64,000 nucleotides of DNA from Microcaldota archaeon (GTDB taxonomy: Archaea; Micrarchaeota; Micrarchaeia; Norongarragalinales; Norongarragalinaceae), in the NCBI GenBank assembly GCA_016207165.1, contig JACQQD010000008.1, forward strand, positions 1 to 64,000, written 5' to 3'. Numbering within the stretch: the stretch's first letter is position 1; each line of letters begins with the position of its first letter. The notes under the pieces are model-generated. The model saw only the letters and a program-made list of their open reading frames with translations, searched no databases and was not told where the DNA came from. Position numbers and translations under genes: made by a program. Shown here piece after piece: positions 17,931-26,087 of the stretch.

Positions 17931-19256
17931 TTATTCGGCCAGGACGTTGGAGACCAGCCAAGCGGCGTCGAAGGGTTTGAGGTCGCCGTATTCTTGGCCG
18001 ACGCCGACCAGTACGATGGGTACGCCGACTTCGTGGGCTACGCTAAACGAGGTGCCGCCTTTGGCGTCGCAGTCGACTTTGGTGAGAATCACGCCATCCA
18101 ATTTCAGGGATACGTGGAATGCTTTGGCTTGTTCCACCAGGGCGTGGCCGGCCACGGCTTCGCCGACGAAGAGTTTGAGGTCGGGGTTTACCACTCGGTT
18201 GATTTTCTCCATTTCTTTTAAGAGGTTGTAGTTGGTTTCCTGGCGTCCGGCGGTGTCAATGAGGACGGCGTCGAGTTTCTTGGCTTGGGCGTGGGCGATG
18301 GCGTCAAAGGCTACTGCCGAAGGATCGGAGCCGTATTGGTGGGCGATGACGTTCACGCCGATTTTTTCTCCGTGGTGTTGGAGTTGCTCGATGGCGGCGG
18401 CGCGGAACGTGTCGGCGGCCGCTAAAACGCAGGACGCGCCGTTTTGTCTCAAGTAAAACGCGGTTTTGGCGATGGTAGTGGTTTTTCCCGCCCCGTTGGG
18501 GCCCAGGAAGAGGATTTTGACGGGTTTTTCGTGGGTTTGGATGTAGGCGACCAGATCCAGGGGTTGTTGGTTGACGAGTTGGCTTAGGGTGGCGTGGACG
18601 GCGTTTTTGATTTCTTCTTGGACGCGTTGTTTCTCGACTTTTTTGCCGGCGAGTTGTTCTTTGAGGGTGGTCGTGATGTGGTCGGCGGTGTCAAGGGTCA
18701 CGTCGCTTTCCAAAAGCGCGAGTTGGAGTTCTTCCAGCATGGGTTCCAATTCGCTTTCCTGGATTTGGATTTCTTTGACGAAGAAGCTTTTGACTTGGCT
18801 GAACAAGCCGAGTTTGGCTTCCAGTTTGCGTTCTTTTTTGGGTTCGGGTTGGGCGGAGGGTTCCGGTTTGTCTTGCGGTGCGGATGGTTTGGCGATGGGT
18901 TGGATTGCGGAGGAGTTTTGTGTTTCGGAGGGGTTGACCGCTTTTTGGTTTTCCAATCGGGGTTTCGGTGCAGGTGGCGTAATGGTTTCCCGAATGGATC
19001 TAACGGGTTCTGGGGGTTTTGTAGGCGTTGGGGCCGAAGTCGTTGACTGGTTTCGTGGTTCATCCGGCGGCGTGGGCGTTGGCTTGGTTTGGAATTCGGG
19101 TTGGCGGGGGATCGCTGGATTTTCTTGGGGTTCCGGCGGCTGGAGGGGTTGAGGCTGTGGGGCGTGCAACGGTTGTTCGGGTTCGCCTTTTTGTTCTTCT
19201 TTTTGGGTGAGTTGGTCGATGAAGGACGAAATTTTTTTCTTGAGTAGCCCGAACAT
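17931..19256 (-). CDS. ftsY: Signal recognition particle receptor FtsY
   Basis: 441 residues. An N-terminal amphipathic stretch (MFGLLKKKISSFIDQL) is followed by a ~110-residue Pro/Gln/Glu-rich linker, then the SRP-type NG GTPase domain: P-loop GPNGAGKTTT, DTAGRQ, and TKVDCDAKGGT. It docks SRP-ribosome complexes on the membrane for co-translational insertion. It is the last gene of the translation/targeting operon. The long low-complexity linker is unlike most archaeal FtsY proteins. Confidence 0.97.
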   Translation of the reverse strand: MFGLLKKKISSFIDQLTQKEEQKGEPEQPLHAPQPQPLQPPEPQENPAIPRQPEFQTKPTPTPPDEPRNQSTTSAPTPTKPPEPVRSIRETITPPAPKPRLENQKAVNPSETQNSSAIQPIAKPSAPQDKPEPSAQPEPKKERKLEAKLGLFSQVKSFFVKEIQIQESELEPMLEELQLALLESDVTLDTADHITTTLKEQLAGKKVEKQRVQEEIKNAVHATLSQLVNQQPLDLVAYIQTHEKPVKILFLGPNGAGKTTTIAKTAFYLRQNGASCVLAAADTFRAAAIEQLQHHGEKIGVNVIAHQYGSDPSAVAFDAIAHAQAKKLDAVLIDTAGRQETNYNLLKEMEKINRVVNPDLKLFVGEAVAGHALVEQAKAFHVSLKLDGVILTKVDCDAKGGTSFSVAHEVGVPIVLVGVGQEYGDLKPFDAAWLVSNVLAE

Positions 19257-19267
19257 TTCGTTTCGCC

Positions 19268-19681
19268 TTAGCGGCTGGGGGTGCGGCGTTGGATGATTTC
19301 CTCGGCTTCTTGCGAGATTTTTTCGAGTTGCCCGATGACGGCGGCGTAGTTGTTCGTCACGTCTTGAGCGCTTTTTTCGATGGCGCCTTTTCGTTTTTCC
19401 AGGGTTTTTTGTGCGTCTTGGAGGCTTTGTTCGACCAGGACGCGTCCGCCGACGTCCACAAGCACTTTTTCGACTGCTTCCAGCCGTGCTTTGGCGAATA
19501 CGCCGGATCCCAGAGGGAAAAGCGAGCCGTTCTGGAGGTCTTTGTAGGAGGCCAGGGCTTTCTGGGAGGCAGAAAGTTCGCCGAGGGCCTGTTGCATGAG
19601 CTGCATTTTTTCCTGGAGTTCCGCGGCTTGGCTGCGCAGTACGTTGATTTGGTCGGCTTTTCGTTGCAGTTCGTCCGTCAT
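19268..19681 (-). CDS. pfdA: Prefoldin subunit alpha
   Basis: 137 residues with the alpha-class pattern: N- and C-terminal coiled-coil helices flanking a beta-hairpin core (LFPLGSGVFAKA, VLVDVGGRVLVEQS). The hexamer holds unfolded chains and hands them to the thermosome. It lies between aIF6 and ftsY, its conserved archaeal position; the ribosomal LX gene often found here is absent. Confidence 0.95.
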   Translation of the reverse strand: MTDELQRKADQINVLRSQAAELQEKMQLMQQALGELSASQKALASYKDLQNGSLFPLGSGVFAKARLEAVEKVLVDVGGRVLVEQSLQDAQKTLEKRKGAIEKSAQDVTNNYAAVIGQLEKISQEAEEIIQRRTPSR

Positions 19682-19687
19682 TTGAAT

Positions 19688-20356
19688 CTATCCTCCGCTG
19701 AGTGCTTCAAAAATGCGTTGGGTTTCCACGCCGGTCGTCAAATCGCCGACCAGTGCGCCAGCCTTGTTGGCGACTACGCCCAGTGCGTTGAAGGGCGTGC
19801 CGCTGTTGGCCGTGCCGTTGAGTCCCCGGACGTGGAACGTTTTTTCCATTTGCCGGAATTCGACTTCGGTGACTTCGTTGTACGCGAAAAGCCCTTGGTC
19901 CGTCACCACGTTGATGGCGCCCAGGGTGACCATGCCGGAGAGGGGTTGTTGGATGACTTCCACGCCCAAAACGTCGGCGATGGACGCGGCTTCTTTCTTG
20001 GGGATTTTGGGTGAAGCAAAGCAGGCGTGGTTGTTCGCCAAAAGCACGTTGCCGGGCGCCAAGCCGCTTTTGAGGGTGTGGATGCGGTAACCCGCGTTTT
20101 TCAGTAACTTTTTTTCCTCGTTTTCCGCGTCGGCGGCCAGCACGCATCCGGTTTGGTTCAGCACGCAGAACAATCCGATGAGCGGCGATTGCTTGATGAA
20201 CAAGTCGATGGCCTTTACGCCGAGGGTTTCCTCGGCGAGTTCTCGGATTTTTGCTGGCGCAGATTTGGGCACGAGCACGTGTTGGTCGTTTGCCTTCAAA
20301 AATAGTCCGATGAACGGGTTTTTGTGGTAATGCGTTTTGGTGATCCGGAACGTCAT
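19688..20356 (-). CDS. eif6: Translation initiation factor aIF6
   Basis: 222 residues covering the whole pentein-fold IF6 family (PFIGLFLKANDQHVLVP opening, internal repeats with GTANSGTPFNALGVVANKAGALVG). It binds the large ribosomal subunit and prevents premature subunit joining. The start overlaps the L31e stop by 4 nt, indicating translational coupling. Confidence 0.97.
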   Translation of the reverse strand: MTFRITKTHYHKNPFIGLFLKANDQHVLVPKSAPAKIRELAEETLGVKAIDLFIKQSPLIGLFCVLNQTGCVLAADAENEEKKLLKNAGYRIHTLKSGLAPGNVLLANNHACFASPKIPKKEAASIADVLGVEVIQQPLSGMVTLGAINVVTDQGLFAYNEVTEVEFRQMEKTFHVRGLNGTANSGTPFNALGVVANKAGALVGDLTTGVETQRIFEALSGG

Positions 20357-20802
20357 TTGTTTTCCGCCAATTGCGCGTACACGGTGCCGGCTTCGTCTTT
20401 TTGCAAAAGGACGTCGACGTACTTGAGCGGCTTGGCGCTTTTGCGGATGGCGTTGTTGAGGCGGACGTCGACGTGGACGGCGGCGCCTTTCATGTGCCGC
20501 TTGCAGAATTCTTGCAATAGGCTTAACGCTTTGTTTTGTTGTTTGAAGCGGGGCTTGCTGTGCGCTTTGGACAGGTTGACGGTGTACTTTCGTTCCAGGA
20601 CGAATTTTTTTTCCGCTTTTTTGGGTTCTTCGGCTTTGGACGCCTTTTCCGTCTTTTTTTCGTCCGGCGCCTTTTCAGCCGTTGCTTCTTCTTTGGCGGC
20701 TTGCGGGGCCTGGCGCTTGCCTTTCTCCAAGTCCTCTTCGCCTTTCATTTTGGCGTCGTCTTTCTTGGTTTGCGTCTTGTCTTCAAAGCGTTCTTCCGCC
20801 AT
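20353..20802 (-). CDS. rpl31e: Ribosomal protein L31e with long N-terminal extension
   Basis: The C-terminal ~85 residues are a complete L31e (ERKYTVNLSKA, RLNNAIRKSAK, KDEAGTVYAQL). About 65 residues of Lys/Glu/Ala-rich low-complexity sequence precede it. A normal archaeal L31e is about 80-95 residues, so the charged tail is an addition, probably disordered and rRNA-contacting. It overlaps L39e by 20 nt. Confidence 0.95.
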   Translation of the reverse strand: MAEERFEDKTQTKKDDAKMKGEEDLEKGKRQAPQAAKEEATAEKAPDEKKTEKASKAEEPKKAEKKFVLERKYTVNLSKAHSKPRFKQQNKALSLLQEFCKRHMKGAAVHVDVRLNNAIRKSAKPLKYVDVLLQKDEAGTVYAQLAENK

Positions 20803-20977
20803 GCTTCGTGTTCACCTTGCCTTTGGTTTTCAGTTTGCTGGTTTTCCAGTGGCGTTGCTTGACGTTGCGCGTCACGCGCCGGTTGGTCTTCGCCATGGCG
20901 AAAATGGGCACGCGGCGGTTTTGCTGCAGCGCCTTACTGAGCTTTTTTTTCACGGTTCTCGTCTTGTTTCTTGCCAT
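20783..20977 (-). CDS. rpl39e: Ribosomal protein L39e
   Basis: 64 residues, very basic, matching L39e (MARNKT, KKLSKALQQNRRVPIF, TRNVKQRHWK) with a slightly long C-terminus. It lines the peptide exit tunnel. Not separated out in the ORF track. An alternative ATG six bases upstream (20983) overlaps the PDCD5 stop as TGATG, so coupled translation from there is possible. Confidence 0.93.
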   Translation of the reverse strand: MARNKTRTVKKKLSKALQQNRRVPIFAMAKTNRRVTRNVKQRHWKTSKLKTKGKVNTKHGGRTL

Positions 20978-20982
20978 GTACA

Positions 20983-21282
20983 TCACTTTCTCTTGAAGGT
21001 AATCTTCGGTTCCTTTTTGACGTCTTGGACTCGGCCCAGAATCGAGAGCAGTTGGCTTTCGGTGACTTTGCCGCGGATCTGCCCGCTTTGGACGAGTTGC
21101 ACCAGCAGTCCGACGAGCTGGTCGTACAAGTCCGGGTTGGCCAAGCGCACGTTTTGTATGCGCTCGAATGCGGGCCCGTCCAGGATTTTCTGCAGGATTT
21201 GTCGTTTCTGGTTTTCCTCCACGTGCTTCCGGCGCAGCTGATCGATTTTTTCCTGCTGCGCCTTCTGCCATTCTTCGTTCAT
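20983..21282 (-). CDS. PDCD5-family DNA-binding protein
   Basis: 99 residues. The family signature is clear: helical N-terminus (QQEKIDQLRRKH), ILQKILDGPAFERIQNVRLANPDLYDQLVGLLVQL, and the C-terminal beta/basic tail ITFKRK. This small protein is universal in archaea in the S19e-L39e-L31e cluster; double-stranded DNA binding is reported for homologs. The start overlaps the S19e stop by 4 nt (ATGA). Confidence 0.95.
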   Translation of the reverse strand: MNEEWQKAQQEKIDQLRRKHVEENQKRQILQKILDGPAFERIQNVRLANPDLYDQLVGLLVQLVQSGQIRGKVTESQLLSILGRVQDVKKEPKITFKRK

Positions 21283-21695
21283 GATGCCGCGGCCTTGTCC
21301 AACAGCGACCGGCCTTTCGCCGTCAGGATGCGGCCGGTTTTCTCTTTCTTGACCAGTCCTGCTTTTTCCAGTTGTTGGAGGGCCAATCGGATGCTTTTGC
21401 CGCCGGCTTTGCGGTGGTGTTGGGGCGAGACTTTGTGCTGGGTGCGGCCGCCGTATTTGTGGCGGAGGCGTTCGACGCCAACCGGCTTTCCGCCGGCGTA
21501 AAGCGTTCGCAGGATGGCGGCGCAGCGCACGAACCAGAAGTCTTCCTGCTCCGGCACGCGTTCGTTGTGCGGGGACAGTTTGACCAATCCGGCCCAAGGC
21601 GGGGGCGTGATGCCTTCCGTGGTTTGGAGCTGTTTGGCGACTTTGTTGATCAGTTCATTGACGGGAACGTCCAGTGCGGCCAATGGATATATCAC
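21279..21695 (-). CDS. rps19e: Ribosomal protein S19e
   Basis: 138 residues with the S19e features VPVNELINKVAKQL, WFVRCAAILRTLYAGGKPVGVERLRHKYGG and the C-terminal winged-helix LQQLEKAGLVKK. The start shown is GTG; TTG at 21683 is also possible. It heads the conserved S19e-PDCD5-L39e-L31e-aIF6 string, 46 nt after rnp4. Confidence 0.96.
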   Translation of the reverse strand: MIYPLAALDVPVNELINKVAKQLQTTEGITPPPWAGLVKLSPHNERVPEQEDFWFVRCAAILRTLYAGGKPVGVERLRHKYGGRTQHKVSPQHHRKAGGKSIRLALQQLEKAGLVKKEKTGRILTAKGRSLLDKAAAS

Positions 21696-21741
21696 CTAGG
21701 ATGTTTCGCGCCGGTTTTCCTTCGGGCCAGGTTGACGGCCC

Positions 21742-22047
21742 TTAAGCATGAATTGGTTTCCGCTTGTAGGGAATGCGGCGCGTGGTATTACACTTCCGGC
21801 AGGCGTATAAAACCGTTTGGGTCCGCCGATTCTGGCGCACCAACAAGGTGTCGGAAGCAAAGGGCACGTGGCATTTCCGGCAGAAGGATTTCGCGTCCAA
21901 ATGCACGCGGTGTTTCATGGCCAGTCGCCGCGCTTTTTTGACGAGCCGAACGGCTTTTTCCGGGTCATGGGGCCAGGCGTGTTTGGCGTGTTCCAGGAGG
22001 TCTTGCGCGTCTTGAGTGACTTTGGTTTTTGGGGTTTTGGGTTTCAT
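21742..22047 (-). CDS. rnp4: Ribonuclease P protein component 4 (Rpr2/Rpp21)
   Basis: The ATG at 22047 gives 101 residues; the longer ORF is a shadow of the upstream gene. N-terminal helices (AVRLVKKARRLAMKHRV) are followed by a zinc ribbon with CRKC and CRKC pairs, as in Rpp21. It assists RNase P RNA in tRNA 5' maturation. The start overlaps the upstream stop by 4 nt. Confidence 0.94.
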   Translation of the reverse strand: MKPKTPKTKVTQDAQDLLEHAKHAWPHDPEKAVRLVKKARRLAMKHRVHLDAKSFCRKCHVPFASDTLLVRQNRRTQTVLYACRKCNTTRRIPYKRKPIHA

Positions 22048-23078
22048 AGCGGTTTTTCCTTGACGGGGTTGACCACGACGATGCGGGAACCATTGCGTCC
22101 GGTCAACTCGTTTTGGATGGCGTGCATGATGAGGACGGGGACGTGGGTTTTGGAGGGGTCGTTGAGGTGCGCGTAGGTTTCCGGCGCCGTCCACTCCAGG
22201 GTTTGCCCGAGAAATCCGTGGCGGAACTCGTGGCTGGCGATTTGGTGGAACCGCAGGCGTCTGGTTAGTTGAGGCGTCTCTTTTTCGTGGTCGGCTCCTT
22301 CTTGGCGCGAATCCGTGGCGTGGCGGCTGTATTGGGCGCGGCTGACTAAGAGAATCACGTCGCCTTGAGCTGGTTGGATGCCGCCGACGTACCCGGTTTG
22401 AGGAGTCGCGTTGGGGGAGGGTGAACGGGTTGTGGTTTCGCCGTAAATACCTCCTGGGATTTGAATGGCGCCCCGGATGATGCCTTCCGCCGCATCCTGG
22501 GGGTGGATTTGAAGGTCGGGGTGGAGCCGTCGGGCCACGGCCCACCACTCGTTGAGATCGCTTCGGCCCAGGTGGTGGCGCAGGCGGTCGGCAATGCCTT
22601 GTTTTTGGACGCGGGCGGCCAAAAGGTGTGCGGTTTTTCCTTGGAGGCGGTAGTATTCTTTGCCCATGAGGATGCCCGCGCTTTGCATGAGGTTCATCAA
22701 GCCGTATCCTTTCACGTCCCGGTGCAACACGCTGGCGTGCAGGAAAACCACGTTTCGGGGTGTCGCGTTCTCGGGTTGGACCGTCATGGTGCCCAGCGAG
22801 TAGTATCCCTTGACTTTGCCGCGGTGCTTGACGAGAATCAGGATTTTGACTCCGGTTCCAAACGCCCGTTCCGCGACTTCGTTTTCGTCCGGCAGTTTCG
22901 CGCGTTTGAATGCGGATTGCGTGGCTTGCCGAAGTTCGGACTTGATTCGTTCCTGCCGGACTTCAGGCAGGTTTCCGGGTTCGTAAATGAGTTCCAAACT
23001 GATGTTTTTGGTTTGCCTGCCCTGGGGGTTTCCATTGGCGTCCCTTCGTTTGCAGCGCAACGGGATTTCGACTGGCAT
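22044..23078 (-). CDS. Hypothetical protein
   Basis: I take ATG 23078 (MPVEIPLRCKRRD), seven codons into the ORF, giving 344 residues. No confident family. A middle stretch around VLHRDVKGYGLMNLMQSAG faintly resembles an acetyltransferase acceptor region, and HQIASHEFRHGF holds a histidine cluster that may bind metal; both are guesses. Translationally coupled to rnp4. Confidence 0.6.
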   Translation of the reverse strand: MPVEIPLRCKRRDANGNPQGRQTKNISLELIYEPGNLPEVRQERIKSELRQATQSAFKRAKLPDENEVAERAFGTGVKILILVKHRGKVKGYYSLGTMTVQPENATPRNVVFLHASVLHRDVKGYGLMNLMQSAGILMGKEYYRLQGKTAHLLAARVQKQGIADRLRHHLGRSDLNEWWAVARRLHPDLQIHPQDAAEGIIRGAIQIPGGIYGETTTRSPSPNATPQTGYVGGIQPAQGDVILLVSRAQYSRHATDSRQEGADHEKETPQLTRRLRFHQIASHEFRHGFLGQTLEWTAPETYAHLNDPSKTHVPVLIMHAIQNELTGRNGSRIVVVNPVKEKPL

Positions 23079-23114
23079 GCATGGACTTGGGGGGGCCACG
23101 GAAATAAAACCTGC

Positions 23115-23501
23115 TTACGGCGGGTTTCTTTTAAGGGATTTCTTCACGCATTCCAAGAGCTGTTTTCCGGCTTCGTCCCACTGGATGTAGGCGCTGTTGG
23201 GGTTGACTTGGGAGCTGTGAGCAATTTGGCCGAAAAAACCGAGTTGAAAGCCCGTCTGGTCGGCGACGATTTCCTGCAACGTTTCCCTGTTTAGCTCTTG
23301 GCGTGTCGCGTCCAAGACGTGGTGAAGCGGGGTTCCAGGTCGCGCGCTTTGCATGATTTTTTTTCGCAGTTTTTCCAGGTCCAACCGATTTGGATGGAAT
23401 TCGATTTGGACGGTGGTGTTTCCATTCCACGTGGTCTCGGAGATTTTTTGGATGTGGCCGGAGGCGTCCGTCAACCCGTACTTTTCGAGCAACTCGTGCA
23501 T
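23115..23501 (-). CDS. Hypothetical protein
   Basis: 128 residues, mixed alpha/beta, no membrane segment, no family recognised. It lies between element 4 and the next hypothetical gene, 36 nt upstream of it in the same direction, so it may be the first gene of the rnp4-S19e operon. Its ATG starts only 16 nt from the distal tRNA repeat of element 4, so transcripts could come from the tRNA-Ile promoter. Confidence 0.55.
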   Translation of the reverse strand: MHELLEKYGLTDASGHIQKISETTWNGNTTVQIEFHPNRLDLEKLRKKIMQSARPGTPLHHVLDATRQELNRETLQEIVADQTGFQLGFFGQIAHSSQVNPNSAYIQWDEAGKQLLECVKKSLKRNPP

Positions 23502-23516
23502 GACGTAATCAATCGG

Positions 23517-23630
23517 ATGGGCCTGGAGGGATTTAGGAACCCGGACCGCGGGAACCCAGGTTCCCCCAGTCCTTGGTAACCCCGACCCCTCCTGTTTTCA
23601 TGTGCGAATTGTATGGGCCTGGAGGGATTT
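23517..23630 (-). mobile_element. tRNA 3'-end element 4 (at tRNA-Ile)
   Basis: An 18-nt direct repeat (ATGGGCCTGGAGGGATTT on the plus strand) lies at 23613-23630 and 23517-23534; the first is the tRNA-Ile end. The interior is only 78 bp, the shortest of the five. It contains the ATTCGC left motif, the block GGGGTTACCAAGGACTGGGGG identical to element 1, and a hairpin (23543-23572) whose outer stem matches element 1. Its tip is a different self-complementary sequence (GGGAACC..GGTTCCC), so the structure is kept while the sequence changes. Confidence 0.75.
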
Positions 23631-23732
23631 GAACCCTCGGCCACCAGCTTTCCTAGCCAGCGCAGAGGGCGAAACCGTCCTTTGCGGTCGTATAAGACTG
23701 GCGCTCTAAAAACCAGGCTAAGCTACAGGCCC
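23614..23732 (-). tRNA. tRNA-Ile(TAT) with 41-nt intron
   Basis: The acceptor GGGCCTG pairs with CAGGCCC, discriminator A. D-arm GCTT/GAGC with an unusually long T-rich loop, anticodon stem CCAGT/GCTGG, loop CTTATAA after splicing (anticodon TAT), T-arm GAGGG TTCAAAT CCCTC. A 41-nt intron (23650-23690) sits at position 37/38. An unmodified-type TAT isoleucine tRNA is rare in archaea, which normally read AUA with agmatidine-modified CAU tRNA. An alternative pairing (GCCAG/CTGGC) exists but would leave a 17-nt variable region, so I prefer this one. Confidence 0.8.
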
Positions 23733-23804
23733 GATGCGTATTTTTTGTGGGGCGCTAGGTTTTTAGTTGGGTGGCTTGGCGGGTGTTGGGCTGCAGGCCG
23801 GGAC

Positions 23805-23815
23805 GTATATTAATT
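23805..23815 (+). promoter_or_regulatory. TATA box of the CDP-alcohol transferase gene
   Basis: GTATATTAATT lies 31 nt before ATG 23836. The spacing fits a leaderless transcript and fixes the start within the longer ORF. Confidence 0.6.
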
Positions 23816-23835
23816 GGGCCGGTTTGGTTTTTTCC

Positions 23836-24333
23836 ATGGAGTTTGAGCGGTTGCACGCCAAGGACTTTGTGACGTTGGCGTCGGGGGCGTTGGGGTTTTT
23901 GGCGGTTTTCTTCGCGGTCTCCAGCTACTTCGTGGCGGCGTTGTTTGTGGCGTTGGCGGCGGTTTTGGACGCGTTGGATGGGCGGCTCGCGCGTTGGGAG
24001 GGTAAAGCCAACGCGTTCGGCCGGGAATTGGATTCGTTGTCGGATGCGGTGGCGTTTGGCGTGGCGCCGGCGTTTGCCGCGTTTTACTTGCAGGTCTTTT
24101 CGCCGTGGGTGTGGGTGTACGCCGCGTCGGCCGTCGTTTTTTTGGCGGCGGTGCTGGTGAGGCTGGCGCGGTTTAATTTGTATGCCGAAAAAAAAGTTTA
24201 CTTTGGGTTGCCCAGTCCCGCGGCCGCGGTTTTGCTGTTGGTGTTGGCGCCGGTGTTCGGCGCGTACTCGCCGGTGGCGTTTTTGGTGTTGGCGTACTTG
24301 ATGTTGGCGGATTTCTCGTTCAGGAAGCGCTGA
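23836..24333 (+). CDS. CDP-alcohol phosphatidyltransferase (archaetidylserine synthase-like)
   Basis: 165 residues, five to six membrane helices. The signature D-x2-DG-x2-AR-x8-G-x3-D-x3-D is complete (D45, D48, R53, G62, D66, D70). Enzymes of this family condense a CDP-activated archaeal lipid with a polar alcohol. The length and FGRELDSLSD context resemble PssA/AS synthases, so serine is the likely acceptor, but inositol phosphate is not excluded. The 3' end overlaps the convergent microprotein by 14 nt. Confidence 0.9.
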   Translation: MEFERLHAKDFVTLASGALGFLAVFFAVSSYFVAALFVALAAVLDALDGRLARWEGKANAFGRELDSLSDAVAFGVAPAFAAFYLQVFSPWVWVYAASAVVFLAAVLVRLARFNLYAEKKVYFGLPSPAAAVLLLVLAPVFGAYSPVAFLVLAYLMLADFSFRKR

Positions 24334-24409
24334 AAAAAAGGAGTGCGGCGACCAGCATGCTGATGAGCATGAACATGTCCGCGCCTTGGAATCCCGGGTA
24401 ATTCAACAT
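24320..24409 (-). CDS. NYPGFQ microprotein 1 (single membrane helix)
   Basis: A 29-residue ORF, too short for the ORF track. It begins MLNYPGFQGADMFM and continues as one hydrophobic helix. It is homologous to the 27-residue protein at 29491, which begins MWNYPGFQTVDVFM. It lies 30 nt after argB on the same strand, as the last member of the arginine operon. Two independent short ORFs sharing N-Y-P-G-F-Q-x2-D-x-F-M in one operon is strong evidence that both are real. Function unknown; a small membrane subunit or regulator is possible. Confidence 0.75.
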   Translation of the reverse strand: MLNYPGFQGADMFMLISMLVAALLFFSAS

Positions 24410-24439
24410 GATTTTTTTTGGTTTACTTCGAAGAGTTAG

Positions 24440-25171
24440 TTAAATGTTTTGGCTGAAGGATTCCAAAAGTCCGTTGACCCACTGCACGGAAATGCCGTGG
24501 CGGGCGGCGTAGGTGGCGGAGAGGCTTTTGGGAATCATGCCTCCGGAAATGATTTGGGTGTCAATGAGTTGCTGGACTTGGGTTTTGTTCACGGTTTGAA
24601 GCACGCGTTTTCGGGTGGCGTCGGTGTAGATGCCGGGGACGTCGGAGGCCATGACGAGTTTTTGGGCGTCCAGGGCCACGGCGATTTGCGCGGCGGCGTG
24701 GTCGGCGTTGACGTTGTAGGTTTGGCTTCCGTCGTATGCGAGGCACGGCAGGATGACGGGTCCTTTTTGCAGGAAGGCGTGGATGGCGGCGTGGTTGACG
24801 TTGGTGATGGTGCCGACGAATCCGTAGTCGTAGTCGGACTCCATTTTTTTGGCGGACAAAACGCCGTCCAAATACGTGTGTTGGATGCCTTGTTGTTCGA
24901 GGAAATCGCCTAAGCGGAATCCGACGCGTCGAACCGTGTTCTGGACGACGTCAAGCGTGGCCTCGTCCGTGACGCGGATGCCGTCGTGGGTCTTGGGTTT
25001 AATGCCGAGGCGCAGGAGTTCGGCGTCGATTTGTTTTCCGGCGCCGTGCACGTAGACGACGCGCCTGTTTTTTTGGTGGACGCACGCGATTTGTTCGGCG
25101 GTTTTTGGCAACTGTTCGTTGGACAAGAGCTTGCCGCTGAGTTTGACTACGGTTACGTCAGGAAAGTGCAT
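24440..25171 (-). CDS. argB: Acetylglutamate kinase
   Basis: 243 residues of the amino-acid kinase fold: VVKLSGKLL at the N-terminus, YVHGAGKQID, YNVNADHAAAQIAVAL and KLVMASDVPGIYTD. It phosphorylates N-acetylglutamate, the second step of arginine synthesis. The related LysZ/ArgB bifunctional enzymes of archaea are not excluded by sequence, but the argG/argH/argJ context points to arginine. It overlaps argC by 14 nt. Confidence 0.93.
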   Translation of the reverse strand: MHFPDVTVVKLSGKLLSNEQLPKTAEQIACVHQKNRRVVYVHGAGKQIDAELLRLGIKPKTHDGIRVTDEATLDVVQNTVRRVGFRLGDFLEQQGIQHTYLDGVLSAKKMESDYDYGFVGTITNVNHAAIHAFLQKGPVILPCLAYDGSQTYNVNADHAAAQIAVALDAQKLVMASDVPGIYTDATRKRVLQTVNKTQVQQLIDTQIISGGMIPKSLSATYAARHGISVQWVNGLLESFSQNI

Positions 25172-26087
25172 GGTGAATCAATCCGGTTTGTTCGTTGATT
25201 CCGAAGCGGCGGTTCATGTTTTGGACGGCTTGGCTGGCGGCTCCTTTGCCGAGGTTGTCGATGCTGCAAATCACGACCAGGCAGCCGCGGTCAAGCGCGA
25301 AGCCACCGAGAACGGCGTGGTGGGTGTGTTGGGTGTCGCGGAGGTTGGGCGGCTCGTCCTGGATGCGGATGAGGGGTTGGTTTTGGTAAGCGGCTTGGTA
25401 GGCGTTCTGGACGTCGGATTTTGTGACGCGGGGTTGGAGGAAGGCGTGGATGGTGCACAGCATGCCTCGGTAGACCGGTAGCACGTGGGGCGTGAAGTGG
25501 ATGGGTGCGGAAAGGAATTGCTGGATTTCGGGTTCGTGGCGGTGGCCTGTGACGTGGTAGGGCCACGCGTTGTCGCGGATTTTTTCCTGGTAGTTTTGTT
25601 CCAGGGTTTTTTTGCCGGCGCCGCTGTACCCGCTTTTGCCGTCAATGACGGCTTTCTCCAATAGTCCGGCGTCGTCCAGGGGTTTTAGGGCCAAGAGGCT
25701 GGCGGTGGCATAGCATCCGGGGTTGGCGGTGATGCGGTTTTTGGTTTTTGGGAATAGTTCGGGTAGGCCGTAATCGGCTTTTTCGGGGTGGGTGTGGGTT
25801 TGCTGGTACGTGGCTTGGTATGTTTCTTGGTTTTGGAAGCGAAAATCGGGGCCCAAGTCAATGAGGGGTGAGTCAAGCATTTTGGCCCATTGCATGCCGG
25901 TGCTGGCAGGGCCGCATAAAAAGGCCAAGTCCAGTTTTTCGTCGTTGATGGTCTGTGGCGTCCAAACGGAATTTGCGTCTCCGGTGGAATGCATGACGGT
26001 GACTTGGACGCCGGGGTGCTGGTGGAGGATGGACAATAGTTCTTGGGCGACGATGCCGGAGGTGCCGATGACGCCGACTTTTTTCAC
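25158..26087 (-). CDS. argC: N-acetyl-gamma-glutamyl-phosphate reductase
   Basis: The start is placed at GTG 26087, which overlaps the argD stop as GTGA. 309 residues. Rossmann motif VGVIGTSGIVAQELL, catalytic cysteine in NPGCYATASLLAL, and GKSGYSGAGKK. It reduces N-acetylglutamyl phosphate to the semialdehyde with NADPH. Third enzyme of the pathway; it follows argD. Confidence 0.95.
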   Translation of the reverse strand: MKKVGVIGTSGIVAQELLSILHQHPGVQVTVMHSTGDANSVWTPQTINDEKLDLAFLCGPASTGMQWAKMLDSPLIDLGPDFRFQNQETYQATYQQTHTHPEKADYGLPELFPKTKNRITANPGCYATASLLALKPLDDAGLLEKAVIDGKSGYSGAGKKTLEQNYQEKIRDNAWPYHVTGHRHEPEIQQFLSAPIHFTPHVLPVYRGMLCTIHAFLQPRVTKSDVQNAYQAAYQNQPLIRIQDEPPNLRDTQHTHHAVLGGFALDRGCLVVICSIDNLGKGAASQAVQNMNRRFGINEQTGLIHHALS

